A stretch of 64,000 nucleotides of DNA from Bradyrhizobium quebecense. GTDB taxonomy: Bacteria > Pseudomonadota > Alphaproteobacteria > Rhizobiales > Xanthobacteraceae. A model generated the notes under the pieces. It was not told where the DNA came from, searched no databases, and was given only the letters and a program-made list of their open reading frames with translations. The first letter of the stretch is position 1, and each line of letters opens with the position of its first letter. The stretch is from the NCBI RefSeq assembly GCF_013373795.3, contig NZ_CP088022.1, positions 6,882,001 to 6,946,000 on the forward strand. The letters run 5' to 3'. Below, piece after piece: positions 1 through 7,534 of this stretch. The position numbers were made by a program, and so were the translations under genes.

Positions 1-1
1 C

Positions 2-142
2 TATGCCAGCGAAATGGCTTGGCGCGAAAACAACCGCCGCGTCAGCAATGGCGAACAGTATTTGATGACGACTAGCGCAGCGCTCGCGCATCCTGTTTCG
101 CGCCAGTGGAAGGGCTATTGGCAACGCGTGGCGCGCCGGTAA
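2..142 (+). CDS. ISXO2/IS1595-type transposase, C-terminal fragment
   Basis: Only the last 46 codons are present, because the gene enters from the left edge. The peptide contains SEMAWRENNRRVSNGEQY, which I recognise as the C-terminal part of the ISXO2-like DDE transposase domain of IS1595-type elements. The reading frame is open to a TAA stop. Upstream catalytic residues lie outside the window, so activity cannot be judged. It marks the left edge of a transposon-rich stretch that also holds the integrase near tRNA-Leu. The family call rests on the tail alone and is fairly firm; whether the element is complete is unknown. Confidence 0.7.
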   Translation, partial: YASEMAWRENNRRVSNGEQYLMTTSAALAHPVSRQWKGYWQRVARR

Positions 143-151
143 CTGCGATCC

Positions 152-358
152 TTAATCGCCAGTCGGGACAGCCTGCGCGTCGTGATATTTTTCAGCAATC
201 ATTTGTTCAATGCGCTGGGTGAGGACGTATCGCGCTATGTCCCCCTCAGACGCGCCCAGAGCCGTTTTTCGTTTAAGCAGCCGGAGGTAAGCATACACAT
301 TCCGCGATACGGTTAGCCGTATCAGGATCGTATCTTCCTTTTGTGGAGCCCCCGCCAT
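152..358 (-). CDS. small hypothetical protein
   Basis: A 68-residue protein that I do not recognise. It reads MAGAPQKEDTILIRL, then a tyrosine/leucine-rich stretch (NVYAYLRLLKRK) and a charged C-terminus (QRIEQMIAEKYHD). A short beta-strand followed by two predicted helices is reminiscent of ribbon-helix-helix proteins, but this is only an impression. An in-frame TTG lies nine codons upstream; I chose the ATG because the extra residues look like leader sequence, although no strong ribosome site is visible for either. It converges with the transposase fragment to its left, leaving a gap of nine bases. It could be accessory cargo or a regulator of the adjoining mobile region. Confidence 0.45.
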   Translation of the reverse strand: MAGAPQKEDTILIRLTVSRNVYAYLRLLKRKTALGASEGDIARYVLTQRIEQMIAEKYHDAQAVPTGD

Positions 359-444
359 ACTCAACTCGGCGCATTTTATTGCCAAAAATCGACATTAAAT
401 TGCTTGCTAGAAAGAGTCGACTCTGGCATTCTCACTGCGGTAAA

Positions 445-474
445 GAAAAAGGCCCCCTCTTTCGAGGGAGCCTT
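445..474 (-). terminator. Rho-independent terminator after the tRNA-Asn-like gene
   Basis: Read on the minus strand, a ten-base-pair stem (AAGGCTCCCTC pairing with GAGGGGGCCTT, one mismatch) with a short GAAA-type loop is followed by TTTTTCTTT. It lies 13 bases downstream of the CCA end of the tRNA-Asn-like gene and would end its transcript. The presence of a well-formed terminator argues that the tRNA-like gene is or recently was transcribed. Confidence 0.7.
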
Positions 475-487
475 ATCTTCAGGATGG

Positions 488-563
488 TGGTACCGGGTGT
501 CGGAATCGAACCGAGCGTCTCAAGTTTAACAGACCAGCGCTTGCACCAATAAGCTACCCCGGC
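488..563 (-). tRNA. tRNA-Asn(GTT)-like gene with mispaired stems
   Basis: On the minus strand a 76-base sequence ends in an encoded CCA. It has a good D stem (GCTT/AAGC), an anticodon loop CTGTTAA giving anticodon GTT (Asn), and a T loop TTCGATT. However, one pair is broken in each of the acceptor (7:66), anticodon (28:42) and T (49:65) stems. Removing a single extra C just before the T arm would restore a perfect GTCGG/CCGAC stem. It may therefore be a decaying or mobile-element-borne tRNA-Asn, or a tRNA fragment copied during integration. A terminator follows it. A covariance-model scan would settle how functional it is. Confidence 0.55.
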
Positions 564-597
564 CCACGCAGCGAAAGCTGGTGACACAGCTTCCGTA

Positions 598-627
598 GAA
601 CGCCCCTTCCGAAAGGTTGGGGCGTTT
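598..627. other. imperfect hairpin of unknown role
   Basis: AACGCCCC and GGGGCGTT form an eight-base-pair stem around TTCCGAAAGGTT. It is followed on the plus strand by a short T run (TTTCGTT). It could be a weak terminator or the end of a repeat. It lies upstream of the tRNA-Asn-like gene as that gene is transcribed, with no gene obviously ending here. Confidence 0.35.
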
Positions 628-1453
628 CGTTGACGGGACCGCGAATCCGCGGCCCGAACACCCGTAACGGTAAGGCGACTCTATCTGGGGCGTCAACGAT
701 TAGTACGAGTTCCTGAATCAAATACTAAATATGGTGGAAAGAGGGGGAAACCGGGATGTCCCGTAACCCCAAATTACCTATAAGTATCAGTGATTCCTCA
801 GGGATTCCCAAGCGAAAAATTGTCGGCCAATGGCCTACACCATGCCGATATTCTGTTGTTCACGGGGCAATTATTTATTGTGGCCGAGGGCTTGCCCCGG
901 AAGGACTCACGTGAAGCTACGGGCTTGTCCGCCCTGCTATCGGGCAATCTCCCAAAGCATGTATTGCCCCGGCCCCTGATCGCACCGGACAACGCCGTTT
1001 TCACGTTGACCCGCAGCGCGACTCCGACCCGCTTTGTCATGAGCCATCGATCGCCGTTAACCGCGCCGCCACCACATTGTTGTTGCCGACGATCCCGACC
1101 GAGTTGCTCCAAGCCTCCTCGATGAAAGGAAATAAATCCCCTCGTTGCCATTCGTCTGGACGCGGGTCGCGCAAGGTTGTTGGACATCAGAGTTGCTCCG
1201 GCGGCTCTTTGCCGTTCGCGAGATCATCAAATGTGTATTACCGCCCTCATCCGCAGGTCGTCGCGGCCGAACAATGGCTTAAGAGAATTGGGAATGGGTC
1301 TGCGGAACTGGTAAACGCCGTTCCTTTTAGCAACGTACATTTTGAACCCTGCGTGTGACAGGGGCCTGTGACAGATTTCGTGATTATTTCGGACGTTGTT
1401 CTAGTAAAATCAGTCGCTTAGGAAGGGCGGAGCCGGAGGGATTCGAAAACGTC
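628..1453. other. 826-base stretch without a convincing gene
   Basis: No reading frame here looks like a real protein. It is less GC-rich than the flanking backbone and contains A/T-rich runs. On the minus strand around 1037-1170, one frame gives a short protein-like segment (WSNSVGIVGNNNVVAARL, then a stop) bounded upstream by a stop at about 1170, while other short frames overlap it. This may be the tail of a decayed gene. I see no tRNA, terminator or clear repeat otherwise. It is best regarded as the non-coding end of the integrated region controlled by the adjacent integrase. Confidence 0.4.
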
Positions 1454-2977
1454 CTACAGTTCAAGTTTCGGGATCTTAGAGATTTCCCTATAGAGGGCCT
1501 CAACCGGAAACTCCCCATACGAGTCCGCAACCGACCTGGACCCGTGGCCGGTGATGGCATCCAAAATATCCTGAGCCAGCCCATGCTTCCGCCCCGACGT
1601 TTTGATTCGGTGCCGCCAGGAATGGCTGGGGGAAAGTCGGGTGTCGGTTAAACCCAGCTGACGAACGAATCGCCCGATCACCTTCGTGCCGTTTCCACCG
1701 CGCTTACCGAATTTATCGGGCGCAAGAGCCGCAAATATTGGCCCCGCCTTTATCTTCGCCACGAACTTCAAAAATCCTGCCTCGATGAGAGCTGGATGAA
1801 GAGGAATGATCCTTTCGGATCCACTGGTTTTCAGTGAACCCGCTTCCGGGTCAAATTTCATGCACCAGATCTCTTCGATCTTGATGATGTCTTCCGAGCG
1901 CAGCTGGCAAATTTCAGAAACTCTCGCCCCGGAATAGGCCCCAATCCAAGGCACCCACCGTCGAACCGGGTCCTTTTCTGCCAGTGCCGCACGAAGGATT
2001 ATCTTTGCCTCCTCATCCGAAAAACTGCGTTTTTTCTCGCCCTGCTTACTTCTGGCATCGAGAGAAATGCCCTCGGCGGGATTTGAGGCAATGTGCTTAT
2101 TATGAACGCCCCATTGCAAAATGGCCCTCATCGGCGCCAATTTGGCGTCTTGGATCGTTTTGGGTCGCAGACCGCCCTCGACCATCGATTGCTTCCAACC
2201 AATTAAATCTTCACCGGTTAGTCGCCGGGCGTCGCTGTGGCCTAAGTAATCTCCCAACTGACGCACCACACGCGACCACTCATAGAGCGTCTTGGCGGCG
2301 GGCCGACGTTCAGCTGCCCAACCCTTTACAAGATCGGTCAGAGGAAGAGGCTGTTGGGACGCTGCGAATGGCACCACCGCGCTTTGTACCGGCAAGAACC
2401 CACTTGCGGGTACTTCTCCCATCGCTAGCCGCGCCAGCGTCAGGCTTGCCCGTTGCACTGCTGCCGCGATGGCTTTGGCGAGGAGGCGTCGACTTTGGTC
2501 GTCCACCACCATCCCACGGGTCGCCAAGCATTCGTCAGCCCCCTCCAGGCACCATCTCTCCATTTGAAGGATTTGCACGCCGTTTGGGTCGTCAAAGTCA
2601 GGATCCAAAATATTATACGACCTCAGTCTCCGAGGAGGCGCGAACAGGCGATCGGCGAGATCAACGTTCCAGGCGGTCTGTTGGCTCGGATTGTCCGCGT
2701 GCTGCTGCAACCACCGGTCATGAACGACCGCAGCCAACTGGTGGGCCTCTCGCTCGGTAAGCGCCTTTGGGCCCGCGCGTAGATTGGCCCAGCGTTCCTC
2801 GATTTCAGCGAGGGCTTCGGCATGCCGACGCTTGGCCTCGACGGGGTCGCGCGTCTGCAGACTCCGCTTCTCCTCCCGCTTGCCGACAAGCGCGCGCAGG
2901 TCCTCCGGCACACCTTTCCGGAGCCAGTAGACACCACTATTCGGATGTTTCCAGGGACGTGACATTGCAAGGGGCAT
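1454..2977 (-). CDS. tyrosine-type site-specific integrase
   Basis: A 507-residue tyrosine recombinase. The N-terminus (MSRPWKHPNSGVYWLRKGVP) is the short strand region common in integrases of proteobacterial genomic islands, followed by a core-binding domain (about 225-320) and a catalytic domain. The catalytic set is visible: Arg in SGARVSEICQL, His and Arg in HSWRH, His in GHGSR and the nucleophile Tyr in ADSYGEF. I used the ATG with an AAAGG site eight bases upstream; an in-frame TTG 21 codons earlier and an ATG four codons later are alternatives. The gene starts 84 bases from the 3' end of tRNA-Leu and reads away from it, the usual layout for an element integrated in a tRNA 3' end. No excisionase or partner att copy was found in the window. 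Confidence 0.85.
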   Translation of the reverse strand: MPLAMSRPWKHPNSGVYWLRKGVPEDLRALVGKREEKRSLQTRDPVEAKRRHAEALAEIEERWANLRAGPKALTEREAHQLAAVVHDRWLQQHADNPSQQTAWNVDLADRLFAPPRRLRSYNILDPDFDDPNGVQILQMERWCLEGADECLATRGMVVDDQSRRLLAKAIAAAVQRASLTLARLAMGEVPASGFLPVQSAVVPFAASQQPLPLTDLVKGWAAERRPAAKTLYEWSRVVRQLGDYLGHSDARRLTGEDLIGWKQSMVEGGLRPKTIQDAKLAPMRAILQWGVHNKHIASNPAEGISLDARSKQGEKKRSFSDEEAKIILRAALAEKDPVRRWVPWIGAYSGARVSEICQLRSEDIIKIEEIWCMKFDPEAGSLKTSGSERIIPLHPALIEAGFLKFVAKIKAGPIFAALAPDKFGKRGGNGTKVIGRFVRQLGLTDTRLSPSHSWRHRIKTSGRKHGLAQDILDAITGHGSRSVADSYGEFPVEALYREISKIPKLEL

Positions 2978-3061
2978 TGTACCAGCCTTTTGTACCAGGC
3001 GGGTAGCGTCAAGCCATTGATCTTGCTTATTTCCTTCCAAAACAATTGCTTAGAAGGAGTG

Positions 3062-3148
<87 letters not shown>

Positions 3149-3160
3149 ATGTGGAGCGGC

Positions 3161-3189
3161 TTAGTAAGGATCGGTTACGCGCTTGTCAA
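3161..3189 (-). promoter_or_regulatory. sigma-70 type promoter of tRNA-Leu
   Basis: On the minus strand TTGACA is followed after exactly 17 bases by TACTAA, a near-consensus housekeeping promoter. The expected transcription start lies about seven bases before the first base of mature tRNA-Leu. Confidence 0.75.
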
Positions 3190-3296
3190 ATTCGCGATTG
3201 GAAATTCAAATAGCCTGTACAGGATTGGGCTGATGGCGTATCGCGAGAGGCTCTAAATACGCCCAATCGCTCTCGAATCCGGCAGGAATGGACCTC

Positions 3297-4265
3297 ATGG
3301 CATCGAACCTGGAAACGCTCGTCACGGTCTTCGGCGGATCCGGTTTTCTGGGGCGGAACGTGGTCCGGGCGCTCTGCAAGCGCGATTACCGCATCCGCGT
3401 TGCGGTGCGGCGGCCTGAACTGGCCGGCCATCTGCAGCCGCTCGGCCGCGTCGGGCAGATTCACGCCGTCCAGGCCAATGTGCGCTACCCGGCCTCGGTC
3501 GAGGCCGCGATGCGTGATTCGCATATCGCCATCAACCTGGTCGGCATCCTGGCCGAGGGCGGCGGGCAGAGCTTTGACGCCGTGCAGGTGAAGGGCGCCG
3601 AGACCATCGCCAAGGCGGCAGCCGCCGTGGGCGGGCGGATGGTCCATGTCTCGGCGATCGGCGCCGATAAGGATTCGCTGTCGGGTTATTACCGCGCCAA
3701 GGCGGAAGGCGAGCAGGCGGTGCAGGCCGCCCTGCCGCAGGCCACCATCATGCGGCCGTCGCTACTGTTCGGGCCCGAGGATCAGTTCACCAACCGCTTT
3801 GCGGCGCTGGCGCGGATGTCGCCGGTGCTGCCGCTGGTCGGCGGTGGCGTCAACAGACTGCAGCCGGCCTATGTCGCCGACGTCGCGGACGCCGTGGCCG
3901 ATGCCGTCGACGGCAAGGCGAAGCCGGGCGCGACGTACGAGCTCGGCGGCCCGGAAGTGCTGACCATGCGCGAGGTGATGCAGATCATCCTTCAGATCAC
4001 CCAGCGCGACCGCCTGCTGGCGCCGCTGCCGTTCGGCCTCGCCAAGCTGCAGTCGTATGTCCTGCAATTCGCGCCGGGGCCGTTCACGCTGACCCCGGAT
4101 CAGGTCGCGATGCTGCGCTCGGACAATGTGGTGTCCGACGCCGCCAAGGCCGCCGGCCTGACCTTCGCCGGCCTCGGCATCACGCCCGATTCGATGGAAG
4201 CGATCGCCCCGCAATATCTCTGGCGCTTCCGCGCGACGGGGCAGTTCCAGAAGAAGAGCGCGTAA
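3297..4265 (+). CDS. NAD(P)-binding NDUFA9-like (complex I subunit family) protein
   Basis: A 322-residue atypical short-chain dehydrogenase. It opens with a Rossmann motif (VTVFGGSGFLGRNVVRAL) and an NADP-type strand end (RVAVRRPE), then INLVGIL, the pseudo-active-site region SGYYRAKAEGE and MRPSLLFGPEDQF. This is the pattern of the NDUFA9/complex I-associated family in alphaproteobacteria, whose exact bacterial role is uncertain (assembly of complex I or an oxidoreductase). I chose the second ATG because AGGA lies nine bases upstream of it, whereas it directly abuts the first ATG three codons earlier. It is monocistronic, followed by a REP-type palindrome. The family call is firm; the function is inferred. 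Confidence 0.85.
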   Translation: MASNLETLVTVFGGSGFLGRNVVRALCKRDYRIRVAVRRPELAGHLQPLGRVGQIHAVQANVRYPASVEAAMRDSHIAINLVGILAEGGGQSFDAVQVKGAETIAKAAAAVGGRMVHVSAIGADKDSLSGYYRAKAEGEQAVQAALPQATIMRPSLLFGPEDQFTNRFAALARMSPVLPLVGGGVNRLQPAYVADVADAVADAVDGKAKPGATYELGGPEVLTMREVMQIILQITQRDRLLAPLPFGLAKLQSYVLQFAPGPFTLTPDQVAMLRSDNVVSDAAKAAGLTFAGLGITPDSMEAIAPQYLWRFRATGQFQKKSA

Positions 4266-4278
4266 GCACTCTCCACCC

Positions 4279-4306
4279 GTCGTCCCGGCGAAGGCCGGGA
4301 CCCATA
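4279..4306 (+). repeat. REP-type palindrome, left half
   Basis: Contains CGTCCCGGCGAAGGCCGGGA, a self-pairing GC-rich hairpin followed by CCCATA. An inverted counterpart lies immediately beyond the IS110-type element at 5734-5761. The two together form one long split palindrome, so the insertion sequence seems to have entered a pre-existing intergenic repeat. Confidence 0.8.
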
Positions 4307-4447
4307 GCCACAAATGTCCGCTTTGTGCGGAGCTGTGGCCCCATCTCGCGTAACCAACAAAGACTTGGGTTGATGGTGTGGACGGCCCCCTACGGCATCA
4401 GTGTGCCAGAATGAGGTTGTTGTAAATCTCAGACAAGGAGACCGTCC

Positions 4448-5476
4448 GTGAGAGAGATTATCCGTATTGGGATGGATACGTCGAAGCATATTTTTGTGCT
4501 GCATGGAGTTGACGCGGCGGAACAGCCGGTGTTGCGCAAGAAGCTGTCGCGCAAGCAGGTGCTTGAGTTTTTTGCCAAGCTTCCGCCGACCGTGATCGGG
4601 ATGGAGGCCTGCGGGGCGGCTCATTACTGGGGGCGCGAGCTTGGCAAGCTTGGCCATGAGGTGAAGCTGATAGCGCCGCAGTTGGTGAAGCCTTATGTGC
4701 TGCGGAACAAGAACGACGGGCGAGATGCGGATGGGGTGTGCGAAGCGATGGGCCGACCGCGGATGCGGTTTGTGCCGGTGAAGAGCGCCGAACAGCAGGC
4801 CGCGCTGATGCTTGCAGGTGTCCGCGATGGGCTGATCGGCCGCCGTACCCAGCTCAGCAATGCGATCCGCGGCTACGCGGCGGAGTTTGGCCTGATCGCG
4901 CCGAAGGGGTTGGACAAGATCGAGCCGCTGTTGGCCCGGATCACGCAGGACGAGAGCGTTCCCGCTATGGCGCGCGAGCTGTTCGCCATGCAGGGCCGTG
5001 ACTATGCGCAGTTGCAGGGTGAGCTGAAGGCGGTCGAGGCCAGGCTGCTGGCCTGGCACCAGGCCAACGCCACAAGCCGTCGTCTGGCCCAGATCCCCTC
5101 GGTCGGTCCGATCATCGCGACCTCGCTTGTGATGAAGACGCCGGACCCGCACGCCTTCCGCTCCGGCCGCTTGTTCGCGGCCTGGCTCGGCCTGACGCCC
5201 AAGGACCATTCCACCGCCGGCAAAACCAGGCTCGGCAAGATCACCCGCGCTGGCGACGAGACCCTGCGTCGCCTGCTCGTGGCCGGGGCGACCGCGGTGA
5301 TCCGGCAGGCAAGGCTCGGGCGCGGCCACCCCTCGCGCTGGCTCGTGGCGTTGCTCAGGCGCAAGCCGCCGAAGCTTGCGGCCGTGGCGCTCGCCAACAA
5401 GGTGGCCCGCATCGCCTGGAAGCTGATGGCGACCGGCGAGAGCTATGATGCCGCACGCATGAACGCTGTCACCTAA
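4448..5476 (+). CDS. IS110 family (IS1111-type) transposase
   Basis: A 342-residue DEDD recombinase. The N-terminal RuvC-like domain shows the acidic set: Asp in IGMDTSKH, Glu in VIGMEACGAAHYW and the pair in NKNDGRDAD. The C-terminal transposase_20 domain has the expected RLAQIPSVGPIIATSL and FAAWLGLTPK motifs, and the serine likely to attack DNA falls in this half. It starts at GTG with AAGGAG nine bases upstream. No frameshift or stop is seen, so it appears intact. Members of this family act with an RNA made from their own non-coding end. The neighbouring inverted repeats at 4377 and 5720 place it in the IS1111 subgroup. Confidence 0.9.
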   Translation: MREIIRIGMDTSKHIFVLHGVDAAEQPVLRKKLSRKQVLEFFAKLPPTVIGMEACGAAHYWGRELGKLGHEVKLIAPQLVKPYVLRNKNDGRDADGVCEAMGRPRMRFVPVKSAEQQAALMLAGVRDGLIGRRTQLSNAIRGYAAEFGLIAPKGLDKIEPLLARITQDESVPAMARELFAMQGRDYAQLQGELKAVEARLLAWHQANATSRRLAQIPSVGPIIATSLVMKTPDPHAFRSGRLFAAWLGLTPKDHSTAGKTRLGKITRAGDETLRRLLVAGATAVIRQARLGRGHPSRWLVALLRRKPPKLAAVALANKVARIAWKLMATGESYDAARMNAVT

Positions 5477-5719
5477 CAGGTCGGCCGGCCGGACGTAGCG
5501 CTCGCCGGACGAACCGGAGCTGCAAGAGCAGATGGAATGATCGATCGATCCAGAACGCGAGACAAGCCGCGGGACCCATTGGCCTTCACAAGGTCGCCAG
5601 GTTGTTTGGCACTCGCGTCGCGGAAACCATCTTGGCCCAGCGATCAACACGATCGCATCAAACAGGCCGGACATATGGATGACAGCGATCCGACCAATCC
5701 CAGAAAGCTCTTGTGCCAC
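5477..5719 (+). ncRNA. candidate bridge-RNA region of the IS1111 element
   Basis: This is the long non-coding stretch between the transposase stop and the right inverted repeat. IS110 family elements are known to encode a structured bridge RNA in a non-coding end, which for the IS1111 subgroup is the 3' end. The region has no credible gene, and its length suits such an RNA. I did not fold it, so the call is by position and family only. Folding it and looking for loops complementary to the REP flanks and to the element ends would test it. Confidence 0.35.
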
Positions 5720-5733
5720 GGGGGCCGTCCACA

Positions 5734-5761
5734 TATGGGTCCCGGCCTTCGCCGGGACGAC
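5734..5761 (-). repeat. REP-type palindrome, right half
   Basis: TATGGGT followed by CCCGGCCTTCGCCGGGACG. It is the inverse complement of the unit at 4279-4306 and sits directly against the right end of the IS1111 element, with uppP ending eleven bases further on. Confidence 0.8.
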
Positions 5762-5771
5762 GAGCTAGGCC

Positions 5772-6578
5772 TTACCTTCCCATCGCCAGCGCGATCAGGC
5801 CGAGCGTGCCGACGATCACGCGCCACCAGGCGAAGAACGTGAAGCCGTGGCGGGTGACGTAGTTGAGGAACGTCTTCACCACGACCATTGCAACGATGAA
5901 GGAGACCACGAAGCCGACCGCGATGACGCTGAGATTGTCGGACGAGAAGTCGGCGCGGTTCTTGTAGAAATCATAGGCGAACGCGCCGACCATGGTCGGG
6001 ATCGCGAGGAAGAACGAGAACTCCGCCGCCGAGCGCTTGTCGGCGCCGAGCAGCATCGCAGCCACGATGCTGGCGCCGGAGCGCGACACGCCGGGGATCA
6101 TCGCCAGGCACTGCGCGACGCCGATCCAGAAATACATCAGCAGCGGGAACCGGGTCGCGTCGTCCTCGTACACTTTGAGATCGAGCTGATCGACCCAGAG
6201 CAGGACGGCGCCGCCGACGATCAGCGTGAAGCAGACCACCCACGGATTGAACAGGAATTCCTTGATGTATTTGCCGGCGATCAGGCCGATCACGACGGCG
6301 GGCAGAAACGCCACCAGCACGCCGATGACGAAGCGGCGGTCGTCGGGATTGGAGAACATGCCGAGCGCGACGCGCCACAATCTGGTGAAGTAGAGTGCGA
6401 GGATCGCAAGGATCGCACCGAGCTGAATCAGGATCGCGAAGCTTTTCCAGAAATTGCCTTCGCCGAGATTGAAGAAACGTTCCGCGAGCAGCAGGTGGCC
6501 TGTCGAAGAGACCGGCAGGAACTCCGTGACGCCCTCGACGATGCCGAGAATCACCGCCCGCAGCATATCCGTCATCAT
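5772..6578 (-). CDS. uppP: undecaprenyl-diphosphate phosphatase
   Basis: A 268-residue integral membrane enzyme that dephosphorylates undecaprenyl diphosphate to recycle the lipid carrier for peptidoglycan and other envelope polymers. The two conserved family blocks are clear: EGVTEFLPVSSTGHLLL near the N-terminus and IPGVSRSGASI in the middle, which together form the active site. Several hydrophobic segments (about eight) fill the rest. The family can confer bacitracin resistance. I took the ATG giving MMTDMLRAVILG, the usual start; an open frame 26 codons upstream is hydrophilic and unlike the family. Length matches the family. It converges with the IS1111 element, whose insertion left the gene intact. 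Confidence 0.95.
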   Translation of the reverse strand: MMTDMLRAVILGIVEGVTEFLPVSSTGHLLLAERFFNLGEGNFWKSFAILIQLGAILAILALYFTRLWRVALGMFSNPDDRRFVIGVLVAFLPAVVIGLIAGKYIKEFLFNPWVVCFTLIVGGAVLLWVDQLDLKVYEDDATRFPLLMYFWIGVAQCLAMIPGVSRSGASIVAAMLLGADKRSAAEFSFFLAIPTMVGAFAYDFYKNRADFSSDNLSVIAVGFVVSFIVAMVVVKTFLNYVTRHGFTFFAWWRVIVGTLGLIALAMGR

Positions 6579-6841
6579 GATCTGATCTGCCCTGTGTGGA
6601 AAACCGAATTCTTCTCGCTTATTCGCACATAGGCCGCAATCGCAAAGAATCGTCAAACAATGGGTTACCCGGCCGATTTGCTGGGCTATAGCGTTTTTGT
6701 GACCCGCACCATCTGCGGGGGTGGCTACCGGTTTGCGTGCCGACGCGACATAGAGACGAGCGGAACTGGTCTGGCCAAATCACAGGTTCAGGTCACACAG
6801 GTTGATGGTTTCTTAAGCGCCACGACACTACCAAGGGCTTC

Positions 6842-7534
6842 ATGTATACGCTGTATCACCATCCGTTCTGTCCGCATTCGCGCTTCATTCGCCTCGTGCT
6901 CGGCGAGTATGGCCTCGATCTGCGCCTGGTGGAAGAACGGGTCTGGGAGCGGCGCGAGGCGTACCTCGCGCTCAATCCGGCGGCCAACACGCCGGTGCTG
7001 ATCGCCGAGGGCTTTCCGCCGATTCCGGGGGCGCCCGTGATCGCCGAATATGTCGACGAGACGCATGGTCTCGATGCCGGCGAGCGTCGGCTGCTGCCGA
7101 CGTCTTCGGCCGAGCGCGTCGAGGTGCGCCGGCTGATGGCGTGGTTCAACGAGAAATTCTTCGAAGAAGCCTCCAACCCGCTGGTGACCGAGCGGATCTA
7201 CAAGCGCTTCATGAGCGAGGACAATGGCGGCGGCCCGCCGGCCCCCGACATCATGCGCGCCGCCAAGGTCAATGTGCGCTATCATTTGAACTATATCGGC
7301 TGGCTGGCGAAGACGCGGAACTATCTCGCCGGCGACCGCCTGACCTACGCGGATCTCGCCGCCGCGGCGCACCTCTCGGCGATCGACTATCTGGGCGACG
7401 TGCCATGGAGCGAGGACGACGCGGCAAAGTCGTGGTACGCGCGGGTGAAATCCCGCCCGTCGTTCCGCCCGCTGCTCAGCGAATGGCTGGCGGGGGTGCC
7501 GGCGTCGCGCACCTATGTGGACCTCGACTTCTGA
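6842..7534 (+). CDS. glutathione S-transferase family protein (FzlA-like possibility)
   Basis: A 230-residue GST-fold protein. The thioredoxin-like N-terminus starts [15 protein letters not shown], with NTPVLI carrying the cis-proline that positions glutathione. The C-terminal helical domain holds the N-capping segment [14 protein letters not shown]. The alphaproteobacterial cell-division protein FzlA is also a GST-fold protein, and the opening sequence and length would fit such a homologue, but I cannot prove that without alignment. Its last base pairs overlap the first codon of queG, so the two are almost certainly cotranscribed. Start is the only suitable ATG; no strong ribosome site is seen. 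GST superfamily is sure; substrate or partner is not. Confidence 0.85.
   Translation: MYTLYHHPFCPHSRFIRLVLGEYGLDLRLVEERVWERREAYLALNPAANTPVLIAEGFPPIPGAPVIAEYVDETHGLDAGERRLLPTSSAERVEVRRLMAWFNEKFFEEASNPLVTERIYKRFMSEDNGGGPPAPDIMRAAKVNVRYHLNYIGWLAKTRNYLAGDRLTYADLAAAAHLSAIDYLGDVPWSEDDAAKSWYARVKSRPSFRPLLSEWLAGVPASRTYVDLDF

Larger units (their letters stand above)
4370..5735 (+). mobile_element. IS110 family element, IS1111 subgroup
   Basis: About 1.37 kb. It carries one DEDD transposase and a perfect 14-base subterminal inverted repeat, TGTGGACGGCCCCC, at 4377-4390 and (inverted) 5720-5733. Subterminal rather than terminal repeats are the hallmark of the IS1111 subgroup. The exact ends are inferred by analogy: a few bases outside the left repeat and about two outside the right one. 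The 3' non-coding end is long (about 260 bases), the 5' one short (about 78). It lies in the loop of a REP palindrome, a favoured kind of target for this subgroup. Confidence 0.8.

Noticed and set aside
4100..5734. 544-codon frame antisense to the IS110 transposase and NDUFA9-like gene
   Set aside because: Spans the border of two unrelated genes and has no domain.
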